Made by a program: the position numbers and the translations under genes. A DNA stretch of 64,000 nucleotides from Altererythrobacter sp. Root672 (GTDB taxonomy: Bacteria; Pseudomonadota; Alphaproteobacteria; Sphingomonadales; Sphingomonadaceae). Below, one piece after another: positions 18,086 to 27,657 of this stretch. Numbering within the stretch: position 1 is the stretch's first letter; every line of letters starts with the position of its first letter. Location of the stretch: the NCBI RefSeq assembly GCF_001427865.1, contig NZ_LMHH01000003.1:290358-354357 (forward strand), written 5' to 3'. The notes under the pieces are model-generated. The model was not told the origin of the DNA. It ran no database searches and worked only from the letters and a program-made list of their open reading frames with translations.

Positions 18086-18371
18086 CAAAAAGATCGAAAT
18101 CACCAACATCAATACGCCGGGACGCACCGAACGCGTGGACCGCGCCAAATACGAGGCCATGCGGAAGGCGCTGCTGGCGGTGCTGCCCGAAGACGCGCCG
18201 GGCCTGCTGGTCGCGGATGCAAAGTCGGCTTTGCTGCCCGCATTGCCCGAGGCGCTCTATCCGGGAGGCAAGACCGCCGGGTGGTGGTTGAAAGCGGTTC
18301 AGCTCGATCTCGAAGCAAAGGGGATCATCGCCCGCGCAAAGGCTAAGCCGGTACGGCTGTACCGGGTATAG
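18078..18371 (+). CDS. Small conserved protein, possibly DUF6958-like
   Basis: 97 residues starting MPDKKIEITNINTPGRTERV. It is rich in charged residues, with the helical core KYEAMRKALLAVLPEDAPGLLVADAKSAL cut here into two parts: an N-terminal helix, and a C-terminal GGKTAGWWLKAVQLDLEAKG that looks like a winged-helix end. It resembles small proteins found behind GFA-like genes. I do not know its function. It overlaps the previous gene by 8 bp, so it is the third gene of the operon. Confidence 0.65.
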   Translation: MPDKKIEITNINTPGRTERVDRAKYEAMRKALLAVLPEDAPGLLVADAKSALLPALPEALYPGGKTAGWWLKAVQLDLEAKGIIARAKAKPVRLYRV

Positions 18372-18397
18372 CCGGATAACGCGGGCGGCAGACCGGC

Positions 18398-19999
18398 TCA
18401 TCCCTCCCGGATCAATGCCGCCGCCTTCTCGCCGATCATGATCGCGGCCGCGTTGGTGTTACCGCCGACGATGCGCGGCATGACCGAGGCGTCGGCCACG
18501 CGCAGGCCGTCGATGCCGCGCACTCGGAGCTGGGCGTCGCATACCGCCTCGGCGCCGATGCCCATGGCGCAGGAGCCGACCGGGTGCATCGCGGTGCTGA
18601 CGAACTGGCGGACCCAGGCGTCGATGGTCTCGGTCGAGTTGGCGTCGGGGCCGGGCAGCATCTCTCCCTTGACCACATCGGCCAGCGGCGAGGTGGCGAC
18701 GATCTCGCGGATCTGCGGGATGATGCGGCGGAAGAAGGCGCGGTCGTTCTCGGTCGAGAGGACGTTGGTGAGGATGCGCGGGCCCTGGCGCGGGTCGGCG
18801 CTAGCGAGCTTGACCCATCCGCGGCCCTCGGGGCGCAGCAGGACGCAGGCCATGGCGATGACGTCGGGCGCGGGTTGCTTGACGCCGGGGAACCACGGGC
18901 GGGCGAAGATCGAGGTCGGCTGGAACAGGCACTGCGCGTCAGGGCGCTCGAGTTCGGGCCGGGTCTTGATGAAGCCGTTGGCGGTGACCGGCATGTTGGC
19001 GATGCGGCCTTTGCCGGTGGCGAGCCACTCGAGCACCGACAGCGTCAGGCGGTCGAAGCGCAGCTCGTTGGTCAGGGTGACCTCGCGCTCGGCGTTCCAC
19101 ACCATCGCGATCGAGGGGTGGTCCTGCAGGTTGCGGCCGACGCCGGGGAGGTCGTGCACCACGTCGATGCCCTGCTCGCGCAATTCGTCGGCGGGTCCGA
19201 TGCCGGACAGCAGCAGCAGTTGCGGGCTGTTGAAGGCGCCGCCGGAGAGGACGATTTCACGGTCCGCCTCGATCCGCTGGGTTTGGCCATCCGCAACCAA
19301 TTGGACTGCGGTGGCGCGGCCGTTGTTGACCTCCACCTTGGTCACCAGCGCGCCGGTGATGACCTTGAGGTTGGGTCGCTTCATCGCCGGGAACAGGAAC
19401 CGCGCGGAAGTGCTGCCGCGACGCCCCTTGTGGATCGAGATGTCGGGCGAACCCCAGCCTTCCTGGTCGGGCCCGTGGTGATCGACCTGGGTCTTGTAGC
19501 CGAGCTGGTTCACCGCCTCCATCAAGCGCGGGAACAGCCGCGTGTCAGGCACGTGCTTGGTGATCGAGAGCGGGCCGCCGCGGGCGTGGTAGTGATCCTC
19601 GGGCCCCCAGTGGTTCTCGCTCATTTTGAAGTAGGGCAGCACGTCATCATAGCCCCAGCCTTCGAGGCCGAGCTGGCGCCACTCGTCATAGTCGCGCGCA
19701 TGGCCGCGGGCGTAGAGCATGCCGTTGATCAGGCTCGATCCGCCAAGCCCCTTGCCGCGCGGCTGGCGAATGCGGCGGTCGTTCGCGAAAGGCTCCGGCT
19801 CGCCCTCGTAAGCCCAGCTGAAACGCTTATCGAGCATGACCATCGGGAAGGCGATCGGCATCGAGAGCAGCGGATGCCGCTGGCGCGGTCCGGCTTCGAT
19901 CAGGGTCACGGTGACGCTCGGGTCTTCGCTCAGGCGAGCGGCGACGACAGCCCCCGCCGAGCCTGCGCCGACGACGATGTAATCAGTAGCTTTGGTCAT
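18398..19999 (-). CDS. GMC-family FAD oxidoreductase (alcohol/choline dehydrogenase type) 1
   Basis: 533 residues. The N-terminal FAD motif is [16 protein letters not shown]. The GMC signature is [26 protein letters not shown]. The C-terminal domain has the catalytic histidine in [13 protein letters not shown] and the closing [16 protein letters not shown]. It oxidises a primary alcohol to an aldehyde, passing electrons to a quinone or dye-type acceptor. It overlaps the SnoaL gene by 4 bp and has a second GMC gene two positions upstream. With the divergent aldehyde dehydrogenase, this suggests an alcohol-to-acid pathway. The polyethylene glycol and choline systems have this gene mix, but the substrate here is not determined. 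Confidence 0.9.
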   Translation of the reverse strand: MTKATDYIVVGAGSAGAVVAARLSEDPSVTVTLIEAGPRQRHPLLSMPIAFPMVMLDKRFSWAYEGEPEPFANDRRIRQPRGKGLGGSSLINGMLYARGHARDYDEWRQLGLEGWGYDDVLPYFKMSENHWGPEDHYHARGGPLSITKHVPDTRLFPRLMEAVNQLGYKTQVDHHGPDQEGWGSPDISIHKGRRGSTSARFLFPAMKRPNLKVITGALVTKVEVNNGRATAVQLVADGQTQRIEADREIVLSGGAFNSPQLLLLSGIGPADELREQGIDVVHDLPGVGRNLQDHPSIAMVWNAEREVTLTNELRFDRLTLSVLEWLATGKGRIANMPVTANGFIKTRPELERPDAQCLFQPTSIFARPWFPGVKQPAPDVIAMACVLLRPEGRGWVKLASADPRQGPRILTNVLSTENDRAFFRRIIPQIREIVATSPLADVVKGEMLPGPDANSTETIDAWVRQFVSTAMHPVGSCAMGIGAEAVCDAQLRVRGIDGLRVADASVMPRIVGGNTNAAAIMIGEKAAALIREG

Positions 20000-20376
20000 T
20001 TGCTGGAGTAACGGCCCGACTTGATCTGCACGATCTTCCCATTGGAAGTGCGATACATGTTGATGCTCTCGACGATACGAACGTCGCCCTTCACGGTCGG
20101 CCAGATCTCGAAATCGGGCCAGTCCTTGAAGGTGGTGAACTTGGTGCGGCTGTGGAGCGCGGCGCCGTCGGGGGCGACGATCAGGTCGATTATCTCGAGC
20201 TCCTCGGCGATGTGGTCGAACACTCCGGTGTAGAATTCGACGATGCCCTGCGCGCCGATGATCTGCTTGCGGTCGCCGAGGTTGAACTCGACGTTGTCGG
20301 CGTAGAACTTGCTGAACCCGGCGAAATCGCGCACGTTGAAGGCGGCGATGTATGTGCGGAAATCGTCCTCGGTCAT
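19996..20376 (-). CDS. SnoaL/NTF2-like protein
   Basis: 126 residues, a single-domain cone fold. [27 protein letters not shown] is the opening helix-strand and a later beta-sheet ends in [13 protein letters not shown]. The family includes polyketide cyclases, isomerases and small binding proteins. No catalytic residues can be assigned with confidence. It is flanked by two GMC genes, both overlapping it by an ATGA junction, so it is co-translated with them. The start ATG at 20376 is inside the end of the upstream GMC gene. Confidence 0.85.
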   Translation of the reverse strand: MTEDDFRTYIAAFNVRDFAGFSKFYADNVEFNLGDRKQIIGAQGIVEFYTGVFDHIAEELEIIDLIVAPDGAALHSRTKFTTFKDWPDFEIWPTVKGDVRIVESINMYRTSNGKIVQIKSGRYSSK

Positions 20377-22004
20377 GCGGCTTCCTTCTCTACAGCGGGG
20401 AGCGAGCGGCCGCGGATCAGGTCGCTGGCTTTTTCGGCGACCATGATCGTTGGGCCATTGGTGTTGCCGCCGGGTACGTCGGGCATGATCGACGCGTCGA
20501 TCACCCGCAGGCCGGCGATACCGTGCACGCGGAGTTCCGGGTCGACTACGGCGTTCGGACCCGTGCCCATGGCGCAAGTGCCGACCGGGTGCTGCGTGGT
20601 GCCGGCGGTGGCGCGGATGTGCTCGTCGATCGCGGCGTCGCTCTGCACGTCGGCGCCGGGGTTGGACTCGCGTGCGATCAGGCCGGCCATGGGCTCGGTA
20701 CCGTAGATTTTGCGAGCCAGCTTGAGGCCGGCGTGGGCCGTGACGAAGTCGGCCTCGTTGTCGAACAGGTTGAGGCGGATCGCCGGGAGTTCGTGCGGGT
20801 CGGCGGACTTGAGATTGACCCACCCGCGCGCTTGCGGGTGGAGCAGGATCACGTCGGCGGAGAAGGCGTGCTCGGGGCTCTTCACGAAGCCGGGGAACCA
20901 CAAGTGCGCGGAGAGCTTCACCGGGTTCGAGAACAGCTGGATGTCGGGCTGGGCCAACCTCGGGTCGGTCCGCAGCATCGGGTTGGCGCTGTTGAGCTGG
21001 CGGGCGAAGGGGCCGGAGCCGAAGAGGTACCACTGCGCCACGGCCCGCGCTGCGCGGTCGAAGCGGAGCTGGTTGACGAAGGTGATCGGACCGTTCGCCG
21101 CGAACTCCAGCGGCACGCGCGGGTGCTCGGATAGGTTGCGGCCGACGCCGGGCAGGTCGTGGACGAGAGGGATGCCCATCTCAGCCAGGTGCTCTGCCGG
21201 GCCGATGCCCGAGAGCATCAGCAGTTGCGGCGAGTTGTAGGAGCCGCCCGAGAGGATGACTTCGCGCGCGGCCTTGGCAACGCGGACTTCTCCGCCGACT
21301 TCGTATTCGACGCCGGTCGCGCGGCCATCCTCGACCACGACCTTGCGGGTCAGCGCATGGGTCACGACCGCCAGGTTCGGCCGCGCCATCGCGGGCTTGA
21401 GGTAGGCCTCGTAGGTCGAAGCACGGCGGCCCTTCTCGTCGATGGTCAGCTCGACCAGGCTGGCGCCTTCCTCGGTACCCGCGTGGATGTCCTCGGTGAC
21501 CGGCAGGCCCGCGTTGGCGACGGCCTGCATCAGCTCGTCATGCAGCAGGTATTCGGTGTTGTTCTTGGTCACCGGCAGCGGGCCGGAATGGCCGTAGTTG
21601 TCGGTTCCGCGCCAGGAGCGCTCCATCCGCCGAAAGTAGGGCACGACCTCGGAGTGGCTCCACCCGCGGCAGCCCTTCTGCGCCCAACGGTCGTAGTCCG
21701 CCGAATGGCCGCGCATGTAGACCATGCCGTTGATCGAGCTCGATCCGCCGAGCAGCCGCCCGCGCGGCAGGAACAGGCGGCGACCGTTCAGCGTCGGCTC
21801 CGGCTCGGTCATCATGCGCCAGGTCAGCTCGGGCTTGAGCATGGCCTTCATCATGCCGAGCGGCATCTTGATCAGGAATTTGTCGGCCCCGCCGCCTGCC
21901 TCGAGCAGCAGCACGCGCGTGCCTGGGTCCTCGGTCAGGCGCGCCGCCAGAACCGAGCCGGCCGAACCCGCGCCGACGATCACGTAGTCGAACTGGCCCT
22001 CCAA
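20373..22004 (-). CDS. GMC-family FAD oxidoreductase 2
   Basis: 543 residues with the FAD motif [16 protein letters not shown], the GMC signature [19 protein letters not shown], the C-terminal catalytic region [12 protein letters not shown], and [16 protein letters not shown]. It is a paralogue of the gene two positions downstream, sharing the overall frame but with clearly different sequence. It is the first gene of the GMC-SnoaL-GMC operon, 93 bp from the divergent aldehyde dehydrogenase. Two different GMC enzymes in one operon may act on different alcohols or in sequence. Confidence 0.9.
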   Translation of the reverse strand: MEGQFDYVIVGAGSAGSVLAARLTEDPGTRVLLLEAGGGADKFLIKMPLGMMKAMLKPELTWRMMTEPEPTLNGRRLFLPRGRLLGGSSSINGMVYMRGHSADYDRWAQKGCRGWSHSEVVPYFRRMERSWRGTDNYGHSGPLPVTKNNTEYLLHDELMQAVANAGLPVTEDIHAGTEEGASLVELTIDEKGRRASTYEAYLKPAMARPNLAVVTHALTRKVVVEDGRATGVEYEVGGEVRVAKAAREVILSGGSYNSPQLLMLSGIGPAEHLAEMGIPLVHDLPGVGRNLSEHPRVPLEFAANGPITFVNQLRFDRAARAVAQWYLFGSGPFARQLNSANPMLRTDPRLAQPDIQLFSNPVKLSAHLWFPGFVKSPEHAFSADVILLHPQARGWVNLKSADPHELPAIRLNLFDNEADFVTAHAGLKLARKIYGTEPMAGLIARESNPGADVQSDAAIDEHIRATAGTTQHPVGTCAMGTGPNAVVDPELRVHGIAGLRVIDASIMPDVPGGNTNGPTIMVAEKASDLIRGRSLPAVEKEAA

Positions 22005-22032
22005 GGGCGCCTCTCCTCAACATCGCACTATG

Positions 22033-22047
22033 GTAAGTGTTGCTTAC
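22033..22047. promoter_or_regulatory. Inverted repeat between divergent GMC and aldehyde dehydrogenase genes
   Basis: GTAAG-TGTTG-CTTAC has perfect 5-bp arms and a 5-bp centre within the 93-bp divergent intergenic region. It is placed to control both the GMC operon and the aldehyde dehydrogenase. It is shaped like a TetR or similar repressor site. No regulator gene is adjacent. Confidence 0.5.
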
Positions 22048-22097
22048 AATCTCTATGCGCTGTCACAGCGCCGACAACAAGCCATGGAGAGAGTGCC

Positions 22098-23603
22098 GTG
22101 AACGCCCAGACCCCGATCGAAAACCGTCTCGAACAGTTCCGCGAGCGCTGGAACGGCAAAGTCGGCAAGATGCTGGTCGGCGGCGAATGGCGCGAGGCGG
22201 CGAGCGGCGAAACCTTCTCTACCGAAGACCCGGCCACCGGCGAAAAGCTGGCCGATGTCGCCAGCGCAGGCGAGACTGATGTCGATGCGGCGGTGGCTGC
22301 GGCGCGTGCGGCGTTTGAAGGTCCGTGGAGCAAGGTCAAGCCGGACGAGCGCGCGCGGCTAATCAACAAGCTGGCCGATTTGATCGACGCCAACGGCGAC
22401 GAACTGGCGCTGACCGAGACGCTCGACGTTGGCCGTCCGATCCAGTTCAGCCGCTTCGCCGATGTCGGCGGCGCGGTGGGGCAGTTGCGCTATCAGGCGG
22501 GCTGGGCGACCAAGCTCGCGGGCGAGACGCTGGAGCTTTCGGCGCCCGGCGAATGGCTGAGCTACGTCCTGCGCGAGCCGGTTGGCGTTTGTGCCCAGAT
22601 CGTGCCGTGGAACTTCCCGCTGGCGATGGCCGCGGCCAAGCTCGGCCCGGCCTTGGCGGCCGGTTGCACCGTGGTCCTCAAGCCCGCGGAGCAGACTCCG
22701 CTTTCGACCATTCGCCTGGTCGAGCTGGCCCTCGAAGCCGGCTTCCCCGAAGGCGTGGTCAACCTCGTGACCGGCTACGGCCGCACGGCGGGCGCCGCGC
22801 TGGCCGCGCACATGGACGTCGACAAGGTCGCCTTCACCGGCTCGACCGTGACCGGCCGCGCGATCATCGATGCCAGCAAGACCAACTTCAAGCGAGTGAG
22901 CCTGGAACTCGGCGGCAAGTCACCGACCTTCATCTTCGCCGACGCCGATCTCAAGAAGGCGATCCCCGCCGCGGCGATGGGCATCTTCTTCAACGCCGGC
23001 CAGGTCTGCGCCGCGGGTAGTCGCCTGTTCGTGGCTGAAGAGGTCGCCGACCAGGTGCTCGAAGGCATCGCCGGCATGGCCAAGATGCTGCGCGTCGGTC
23101 ACACGCTCGACCCCGAGACCGTGATCGGCCCGTTGGTCAGTGCCCAGCAGCTAGAGCGCGTGACCGGCTACATCGAAAGCGGCCGCCAGGAAGGCGCGCG
23201 GGTGCTGGTCGGCGGCGAGCGCAAGGAAGGCCCCGGCTGGTTCGTCGAACCGACCGTGCTGGTCGACACCGAAGCCACCATGCGCGTCCGCCGCGAAGAG
23301 ATCTTCGGCCCGGTCCTGTGCGCCACCCGCTTCTCCTCGGCTGACGATGCCGAGCGCCTGGCGCGGCTCGGCAACGAGACCGAATTCGGCCTCTCTGCCA
23401 GCATCTGGACGCGCGACATCGGCATGGCCCACAAGCTCGCCCGCCGCCTCCGGTCGGGCACGATCCGCATCAACGGTTCGGGCGGCGTCGACCCGGCGCT
23501 GCCGCTGGGTGGTTTCAAGGCCAGCGGCTGGGGCCGCGAGAACGGCAAGGCCGGGGTTGAGGCTTACACCGAGTTGAAGGCGATTTCGGTCAACCTGGAC
23601 TGA
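22098..23603 (+). CDS. NAD(P)-dependent aldehyde dehydrogenase
   Basis: 501 residues from a GTG start preceded by GGAGAG at 22086-22091. The aldehyde dehydrogenase superfamily marks are present: the oxyanion asparagine in VPWNFPLAMA, the general-base glutamate in LELGGKSPTF, and the catalytic cysteine in NAGQVCAAGSR. The C-terminal SGTIRING region is also seen. It converts an aldehyde to a carboxylate. It is divergent from the GMC-SnoaL-GMC operon, which suggests it oxidises the aldehyde they make. The 5' extension of the open frame overlaps the GMC gene and is not coding. Confidence 0.94.
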   Translation: MNAQTPIENRLEQFRERWNGKVGKMLVGGEWREAASGETFSTEDPATGEKLADVASAGETDVDAAVAAARAAFEGPWSKVKPDERARLINKLADLIDANGDELALTETLDVGRPIQFSRFADVGGAVGQLRYQAGWATKLAGETLELSAPGEWLSYVLREPVGVCAQIVPWNFPLAMAAAKLGPALAAGCTVVLKPAEQTPLSTIRLVELALEAGFPEGVVNLVTGYGRTAGAALAAHMDVDKVAFTGSTVTGRAIIDASKTNFKRVSLELGGKSPTFIFADADLKKAIPAAAMGIFFNAGQVCAAGSRLFVAEEVADQVLEGIAGMAKMLRVGHTLDPETVIGPLVSAQQLERVTGYIESGRQEGARVLVGGERKEGPGWFVEPTVLVDTEATMRVRREEIFGPVLCATRFSSADDAERLARLGNETEFGLSASIWTRDIGMAHKLARRLRSGTIRINGSGGVDPALPLGGFKASGWGRENGKAGVEAYTELKAISVNLD

Positions 23604-23614
23604 GGCCGATCAAG

Positions 23615-23748
23615 ATCCTCCCCGAGCTTGCTCGGGGAGGGGGACCATTCGCGTAGCGGATGGTGGAGGGGCGTTGTGTTGTTCCGCCTACCCCTCCGTC
23701 ACGCGCTTGCAGCGCGCGCCACCTCCCCGAGACAAGCTCGGGGAGGAT
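23615..23748. repeat. 134-bp intergenic repeat, family B, copy 1
   Basis: It begins ATCCTCCCCGAGCTTGCTCG and ends with the inverse CGAGACAAGCTCGGGGAGGAT, so the whole unit is an inverted repeat of about 25-bp arms. Between the arms are GGGGACCATTCGC and the TACCCCTCCGTCACGCGC stretch, with internal inverted pieces (TGGTGGAGGGG / CCCCTCCG). It lies between the convergent aldehyde dehydrogenase and metallo-beta-lactamase genes, 11 and 13 bp from their stops. Copies are at 35423, 47160 and 55687. Confidence 0.95.
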
Positions 23749-23761
23749 TTGAGTCTACTCG

Positions 23762-25222
23762 CTACTTCCCCAGCGATGCCTTGATATCCGCCACCGAGGT
23801 CAACCGGTCCGGGTTGAGCGAGTGGATCGACATGATCCGCTCAGGCTGCAGCCCTAGCCGCTCGATATTGGCAAGGAACACCTGCGTGCCGAACACCGGC
23901 GGGTTGGGCACTGGATTGTCCGCTGGGGGCAGGTTGAACATATCGGCGTAGACCAGGATGCGCTCTTTCGGGAGGTAGCCGATCACCAGGCCGTCCGCGT
24001 GGGGCAGGCCCTGGACCACGTGGATCTCGAACCGGCGGGTGGCGTCTTCGAACACGCGCTCGGTGCCGGGGAATCCTTCGATCACCGCTGCCTTGCCGCT
24101 CTGGCCGATGGCGTCGGGGGCGAGGGTGCGGGGGGCGCTGAAGGCGCGTTCGAAGAAGGCCTTGTTGACCTCTGGCGTGACGATGGTGATGCCCTCGGCG
24201 ACGACGGCGGGCAGGCCCGAGGTGTGGTCGAAGTGGTGGTGCGAGATCACGCCGTAGCGGATCGGCTTGCCGGGAATCACGCGCTTGGTTTCGGCGATGA
24301 TCGCGCGGGCGCGTTCTTCGTTCTGCGGGCCGGGTTCGAACAGCACGACATGGTCGGAGAACTCGACGGCGAGCGCGTTGTAGGCGCCGCGGATGCGCCA
24401 GATGCCGGGAGCGAGCTGCTCGGATGCAGCCTGCGGTGCACCGCCCGGAGGCGGACCGAAAGCGGGAGGGGGCGGCGGCGCTACGAGGCGCTCGGCCAGA
24501 TCCGCCGGGTTGGCCTGGACCCCGAGCAGCTGCACCTCGAAGGTCGGCGATCCGGCGCGGCTCTGGACGATCGTGCTCGGGAACTTCAGCCCGCCCAAGT
24601 CGCGGTAGTTGGAGAACTCGGTCCCCACGTGCAGGTCGCCCAGGAGCGGCGCCTCGACCCAGGTCTCGACCCAGTGAACGAGGTTGTCGTCACCGATGTA
24701 GCCGACGACCTTGTAAGGCTGGCCCGAGGGCGATTTCTGCGGCGGGCTCCAGGTCAGGACCTTGTAATCGGTACCGTCGAAGGTCTCGGTGGTCAGCGTC
24801 GCGCCGTTGGCCTGCGCGCCCTTGAGGAAGCCCCACGGCGTGGTCCAGATTTCGAGGTGCTGGCCCCAGGCGGTGTTGGCCGGGCTGGCGAACTGGTTGA
24901 ACGCGCCCTGCGTTGCCGCACCGCCCGTTACCGGGACCGCCCAGGTGACCGCGCTCGTGCGCGTCGCGGGCTGGGTGAAATCGATCCAGCGGTTGAAGTC
25001 GTTGAGGTTGGTGCGCGGCCAGGGGCCTTCGGAATTGTTGTTCTGCCCGACCTGGAACGAGGCGCCCGAGCCCCACATCTTGATCGAGTTCAACCCCTCG
25101 ATCCCCATGGCCTTCGTGGACGCGGCGATCACGGCTTCGGCCGTCTGGGCTGCTGCGCTCTGGGCGCCGGCAAGAACCAACAAGGCGGCCATCCAGGCCA
25201 GGCGCACGATCCGAAAGGTCAT
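23762..25222 (-). CDS. Secreted metallo-beta-lactamase-fold protein
   Basis: 486 residues. A signal peptide ends after AGAQSAAAQ. About 270 residues of extra N-terminal domain follow, with a beta-rich segment resembling a lipoprotein-like binding fold. A Pro-rich linker (APPPPPAFGPPPGG) leads to a metallo-beta-lactamase domain with HHHFDHTSG and a later zinc aspartate in VYADMF. The combination is typical of periplasmic hydrolases of unknown substrate. It is the last gene of the six-gene minus operon, with a 27-bp gap from the b561-YceI gene. It converges with the aldehyde dehydrogenase across repeat B. Confidence 0.88.
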   Translation of the reverse strand: MTFRIVRLAWMAALLVLAGAQSAAAQTAEAVIAASTKAMGIEGLNSIKMWGSGASFQVGQNNNSEGPWPRTNLNDFNRWIDFTQPATRTSAVTWAVPVTGGAATQGAFNQFASPANTAWGQHLEIWTTPWGFLKGAQANGATLTTETFDGTDYKVLTWSPPQKSPSGQPYKVVGYIGDDNLVHWVETWVEAPLLGDLHVGTEFSNYRDLGGLKFPSTIVQSRAGSPTFEVQLLGVQANPADLAERLVAPPPPPAFGPPPGGAPQAASEQLAPGIWRIRGAYNALAVEFSDHVVLFEPGPQNEERARAIIAETKRVIPGKPIRYGVISHHHFDHTSGLPAVVAEGITIVTPEVNKAFFERAFSAPRTLAPDAIGQSGKAAVIEGFPGTERVFEDATRRFEIHVVQGLPHADGLVIGYLPKERILVYADMFNLPPADNPVPNPPVFGTQVFLANIERLGLQPERIMSIHSLNPDRLTSVADIKASLGK

Positions 25223-25249
25223 GGTCGATCTCCTGTGTGGGCTAGGCGG

Positions 25250-26524
25250 TCATGGCTCCCGCCCGGTTGCATCGAAGGCGAAGTTCAGCGCCACCGAGCC
25301 GCCAAGACCCGCTGCCGTCTCGCCGGTGCCGACCGAGAAGGCGTTGCGGTCGATACTGGCGCTGCCCTCGACATGGCGGCGCAGGCCTTCGCCCGAGAGC
25401 CTGAAGGTCAGCGACTGCGGCTTGCTCACGCCCTTGAGCGAAAGCGTGCCGTCGGCGCGGAAGCGGTTGGGTCCGGTCTGGGTGACCGAGCTGCTGCGCC
25501 AGGTCGCGGTGGGGTTGGCCGAGGCGGCGAGGAAGTCGGCCCCGACCAGCATGCCGTCCATCGTTTCGTCGCCGATCGATGCACTAGCGAGGTTGATGCT
25601 CATGCGAATGTCGGCGCTGCCCGGATTCTCGGGATCGAACTTGATCGCGCCGCTCCAGTCCGAGAAGCTGCCCTTGTAAGTGTCCGAGCCGCTGGTGACG
25701 GTGAAGCCGAGGCGGCCTCCGCGCTGGATTGCCCAGGTCAGCGGCGAGGCGGGTTCTTCCTCCTCGGCAACCTCGATTTCCTCCGCCACGGGCGTCGCCT
25801 CGACGGTCGGCGTGGCGGTGGGCGAAGGCACGGCGGCGGGAGCCTTGGGGCCATAGCCGCCAGCAGCCACGACATCGCTCGAGATCTTCATCCCAGTACC
25901 GAAGTAGACGACCACGACCAGCGCGGCGAGCAAGCCCGCGAGTCCGGCCGATCCGCGCGGCCCCATGCGCTTGAGCAGTCCGTCCTTGACCAGGAACTGG
26001 TGCCGCAGCGCGCCCGCGACGTGGAGCAGGAACAGCGCGATGCCGATCCAGGCCAGCAGTTCGTGCCCTTCCTCGGCGATCTCGTGCACGGCGTGGGACA
26101 GCGGCAGGTGCGGCCAGGGGATCGCGCCCCAGAACATCGTCGGCACCTGGATGCGCGAGGTCGAGACCACCGCCCACCCGGTCAGCGGAGCGCCGATCAT
26201 GAACACGTAGAGCAGGACGTGCACGGCTTTGGCCAGGAACCCGTTGAAACCCCTTTCGACCGCGGGTGGCGGACGATGGGTCAGCCGCCAGGCGAGGCGC
26301 GCCAGCGTCAGCAGCAGGATCGTGATCCCGACCGACTTGTGCAGCTGATAGAGCGCAAAGCCGCTCTCGTTCTTGGGCATGGCGAAGCCGAGCGCGAGCT
26401 GGAACGCCAGCGCCAACGCGATCGCCCAGTGAAGGAGGATTGCGACTGTGCTGTAACGCTGCTGTGCGGCTGCTGAATCAATTGTACTCAGTTTCACCCT
26501 CCTCGTTGACCGGGTTGCGGTCAT
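25250..26524 (-). CDS. Cytochrome b561 - YceI fusion protein
   Basis: 424 residues. The first 190 form a cytochrome b561 domain: four hydrophobic helices with candidate haem histidines in AILLHWAIAL, YQLHKSVG, AVHVLLY and FLLHVAGALRHQ. After a Pro/Ala/Glu-rich linker there is a YceI-like lipocalin domain (about residues 270-424: GGRLGFTVTSGSDTYKG, SADIRMSINLASASI, LKGVSKPQSLTF). b561 proteins move electrons to a quinone and YceI domains bind isoprenoid quinones, so a fused redox function is plausible. The start is uncertain: an ATG at 26524 overlaps the previous gene by 47 bp, and a GTG at 26497 is an alternative. Confidence 0.85.
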   Translation of the reverse strand: MTATRSTRRVKLSTIDSAAAQQRYSTVAILLHWAIALALAFQLALGFAMPKNESGFALYQLHKSVGITILLLTLARLAWRLTHRPPPAVERGFNGFLAKAVHVLLYVFMIGAPLTGWAVVSTSRIQVPTMFWGAIPWPHLPLSHAVHEIAEEGHELLAWIGIALFLLHVAGALRHQFLVKDGLLKRMGPRGSAGLAGLLAALVVVVYFGTGMKISSDVVAAGGYGPKAPAAVPSPTATPTVEATPVAEEIEVAEEEEPASPLTWAIQRGGRLGFTVTSGSDTYKGSFSDWSGAIKFDPENPGSADIRMSINLASASIGDETMDGMLVGADFLAASANPTATWRSSSVTQTGPNRFRADGTLSLKGVSKPQSLTFRLSGEGLRRHVEGSASIDRNAFSVGTGETAAGLGGSVALNFAFDATGREP

Positions 26525-27272
26525 TTTCCGAGCATTGGAATTCGTAAAGCTTGCCGTAGCGGTCGCGACGGTAGCGAGTCGTCACTTCGAAGGGTTCGAC
26601 CAGAGCCTCAGGGTCCACCATTCGCATCTCGTTGACAAGTATGTCCGGGTTGGACGGGTCGAGATGGAGGCGTTCGGTCAACACGAACTGGTCGGAGTGC
26701 GGCCAGCCGGTGTCGATCTCCAGGTCCGGGGAGATGCCGCGGGTTTCGACCACCAGCGTGTCGCCGTCCCAGCGGCCGACGGAGTCGCCCATGAAGCTCG
26801 GGTCCGGATCTTCCTCGTGCGCGCGGCCATCGGTCCAGATCGTGCGGGTCTGCATCCACGCTTCCTGGTTCACCGTGACGCGGCCGGGAGCGAAGATGAA
26901 CTCGTACGGGTACTGCGCAAGCCGCATGATCCGCGGCATGCCCGGTGGGCTGCAGTTGGAGCGGTTGCGGCGGACGACGCCGTCGCGCGACCTGGCATCG
27001 GCCACCCATTGCTCGCGCCTGGCGAGATATTCGCCCTTGAGCTTGGGTTCGGCCGGCGTGGTTCCCGGAGCGGGCGGGCCGCCCATGACGAACCAGATGC
27101 CGCCCCAATCGGGCAGCGCATCGAGTTCGGCGTAATGCCCCTTGGGATTGGCCGCTCCCTGGCCCTCCGTCACGCCCTCTGGCGCCGGCGACTGGGTCGC
27201 GGCCCCGAGTTGCGCCGCGGCCGGAGTGGCGAGGCAGAGCGCGGCGCAGGCGGCGCCTGTCAGGAGCCGCAT
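26478..27272 (-). CDS. Secreted protein of unknown function, paralogue of the 28067-28978 gene
   Basis: 264 residues with a signal peptide (LLTGAACAALCLATPAAAQ). The mature part has WGGIWFVMGG, then CSPPGMPRIMRLAQYPYEFIFAPG and DGRAHEEDPDPSFMGDSVGRWDGDTLVVETRGI, and near the end YEFQCSENDRN. It shares the CxPPGMPxxM and GRWxGDTLVV blocks with the gene that begins the operon, so the two are paralogues. A family function is not known to me. It overlaps the DUF6152 gene by 1 bp and the b561-YceI gene by 47 bp. Confidence 0.8.
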   Translation of the reverse strand: MRLLTGAACAALCLATPAAAQLGAATQSPAPEGVTEGQGAANPKGHYAELDALPDWGGIWFVMGGPPAPGTTPAEPKLKGEYLARREQWVADARSRDGVVRRNRSNCSPPGMPRIMRLAQYPYEFIFAPGRVTVNQEAWMQTRTIWTDGRAHEEDPDPSFMGDSVGRWDGDTLVVETRGISPDLEIDTGWPHSDQFVLTERLHLDPSNPDILVNEMRMVDPEALVEPFEVTTRYRRDRYGKLYEFQCSENDRNPVNEEGETEYN

Positions 27273-27646
27273 CAGCTCACCGTGCCCAGGGTCGAGCCGT
27301 CGGGAAGCTTGACCCCAGCGTAGCTACCGCCGCGGTCGCCGCTGCGCAGCGGGTGGACCCAGATCTTCACCTTGTCGCCGGGCTTGAGCGAGGTGCGCTT
27401 CCAGCCTTCCTGGGCGAGGTTGTTGGGACTGGTCATCTCGATGGCCCAGCGTTCGGTCCCCGCCTTGGTGGTGATGTCGGCTTCGATGAAGGCGTGCGGG
27501 TTCTGCCACTTGAAGCGGACGACCGAGGCGTCGAGCACCACGGTCTTCTGCATGTCGAACATCGCATAGCTGTGATGCGCGGCGGCGGGGATCGCGAGCG
27601 GGGCCAGCAGGAGCGCCGCGAGCGGGAGTAAGCGATTGCGAGTCAT
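27272..27646 (-). CDS. DUF6152-type secreted protein A
   Basis: 124 residues. A signal peptide (LLPLAALLLAPLAIPAAA) runs up to HHSYAMFDMQKTVVLDASV. The mature domain is small and beta-rich, with FKWQNPHAFIEADI, IEMTSPNNLAQEGWKRTSLKPGDKVKI and HPLRSGDRGG. These are the hallmarks of the HHSFAMFD family. The function is unknown. The start is set at the ATG before the signal peptide. The longer frame runs back through the previous gene. Confidence 0.85.
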   Translation of the reverse strand: MTRNRLLPLAALLLAPLAIPAAAHHSYAMFDMQKTVVLDASVVRFKWQNPHAFIEADITTKAGTERWAIEMTSPNNLAQEGWKRTSLKPGDKVKIWVHPLRSGDRGGSYAGVKLPDGSTLGTVS

Positions 27647-27657
27647 GATCCTCTCCA

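Noticed and set aside
21159..23603. An 814-codon frame that would fuse an extension to the aldehyde dehydrogenase
   Set aside because: The first 313 codons lie antisense to the GMC gene and have no domain. The aldehyde dehydrogenase fold starts at the GTG at 22098 with a good ribosome site.
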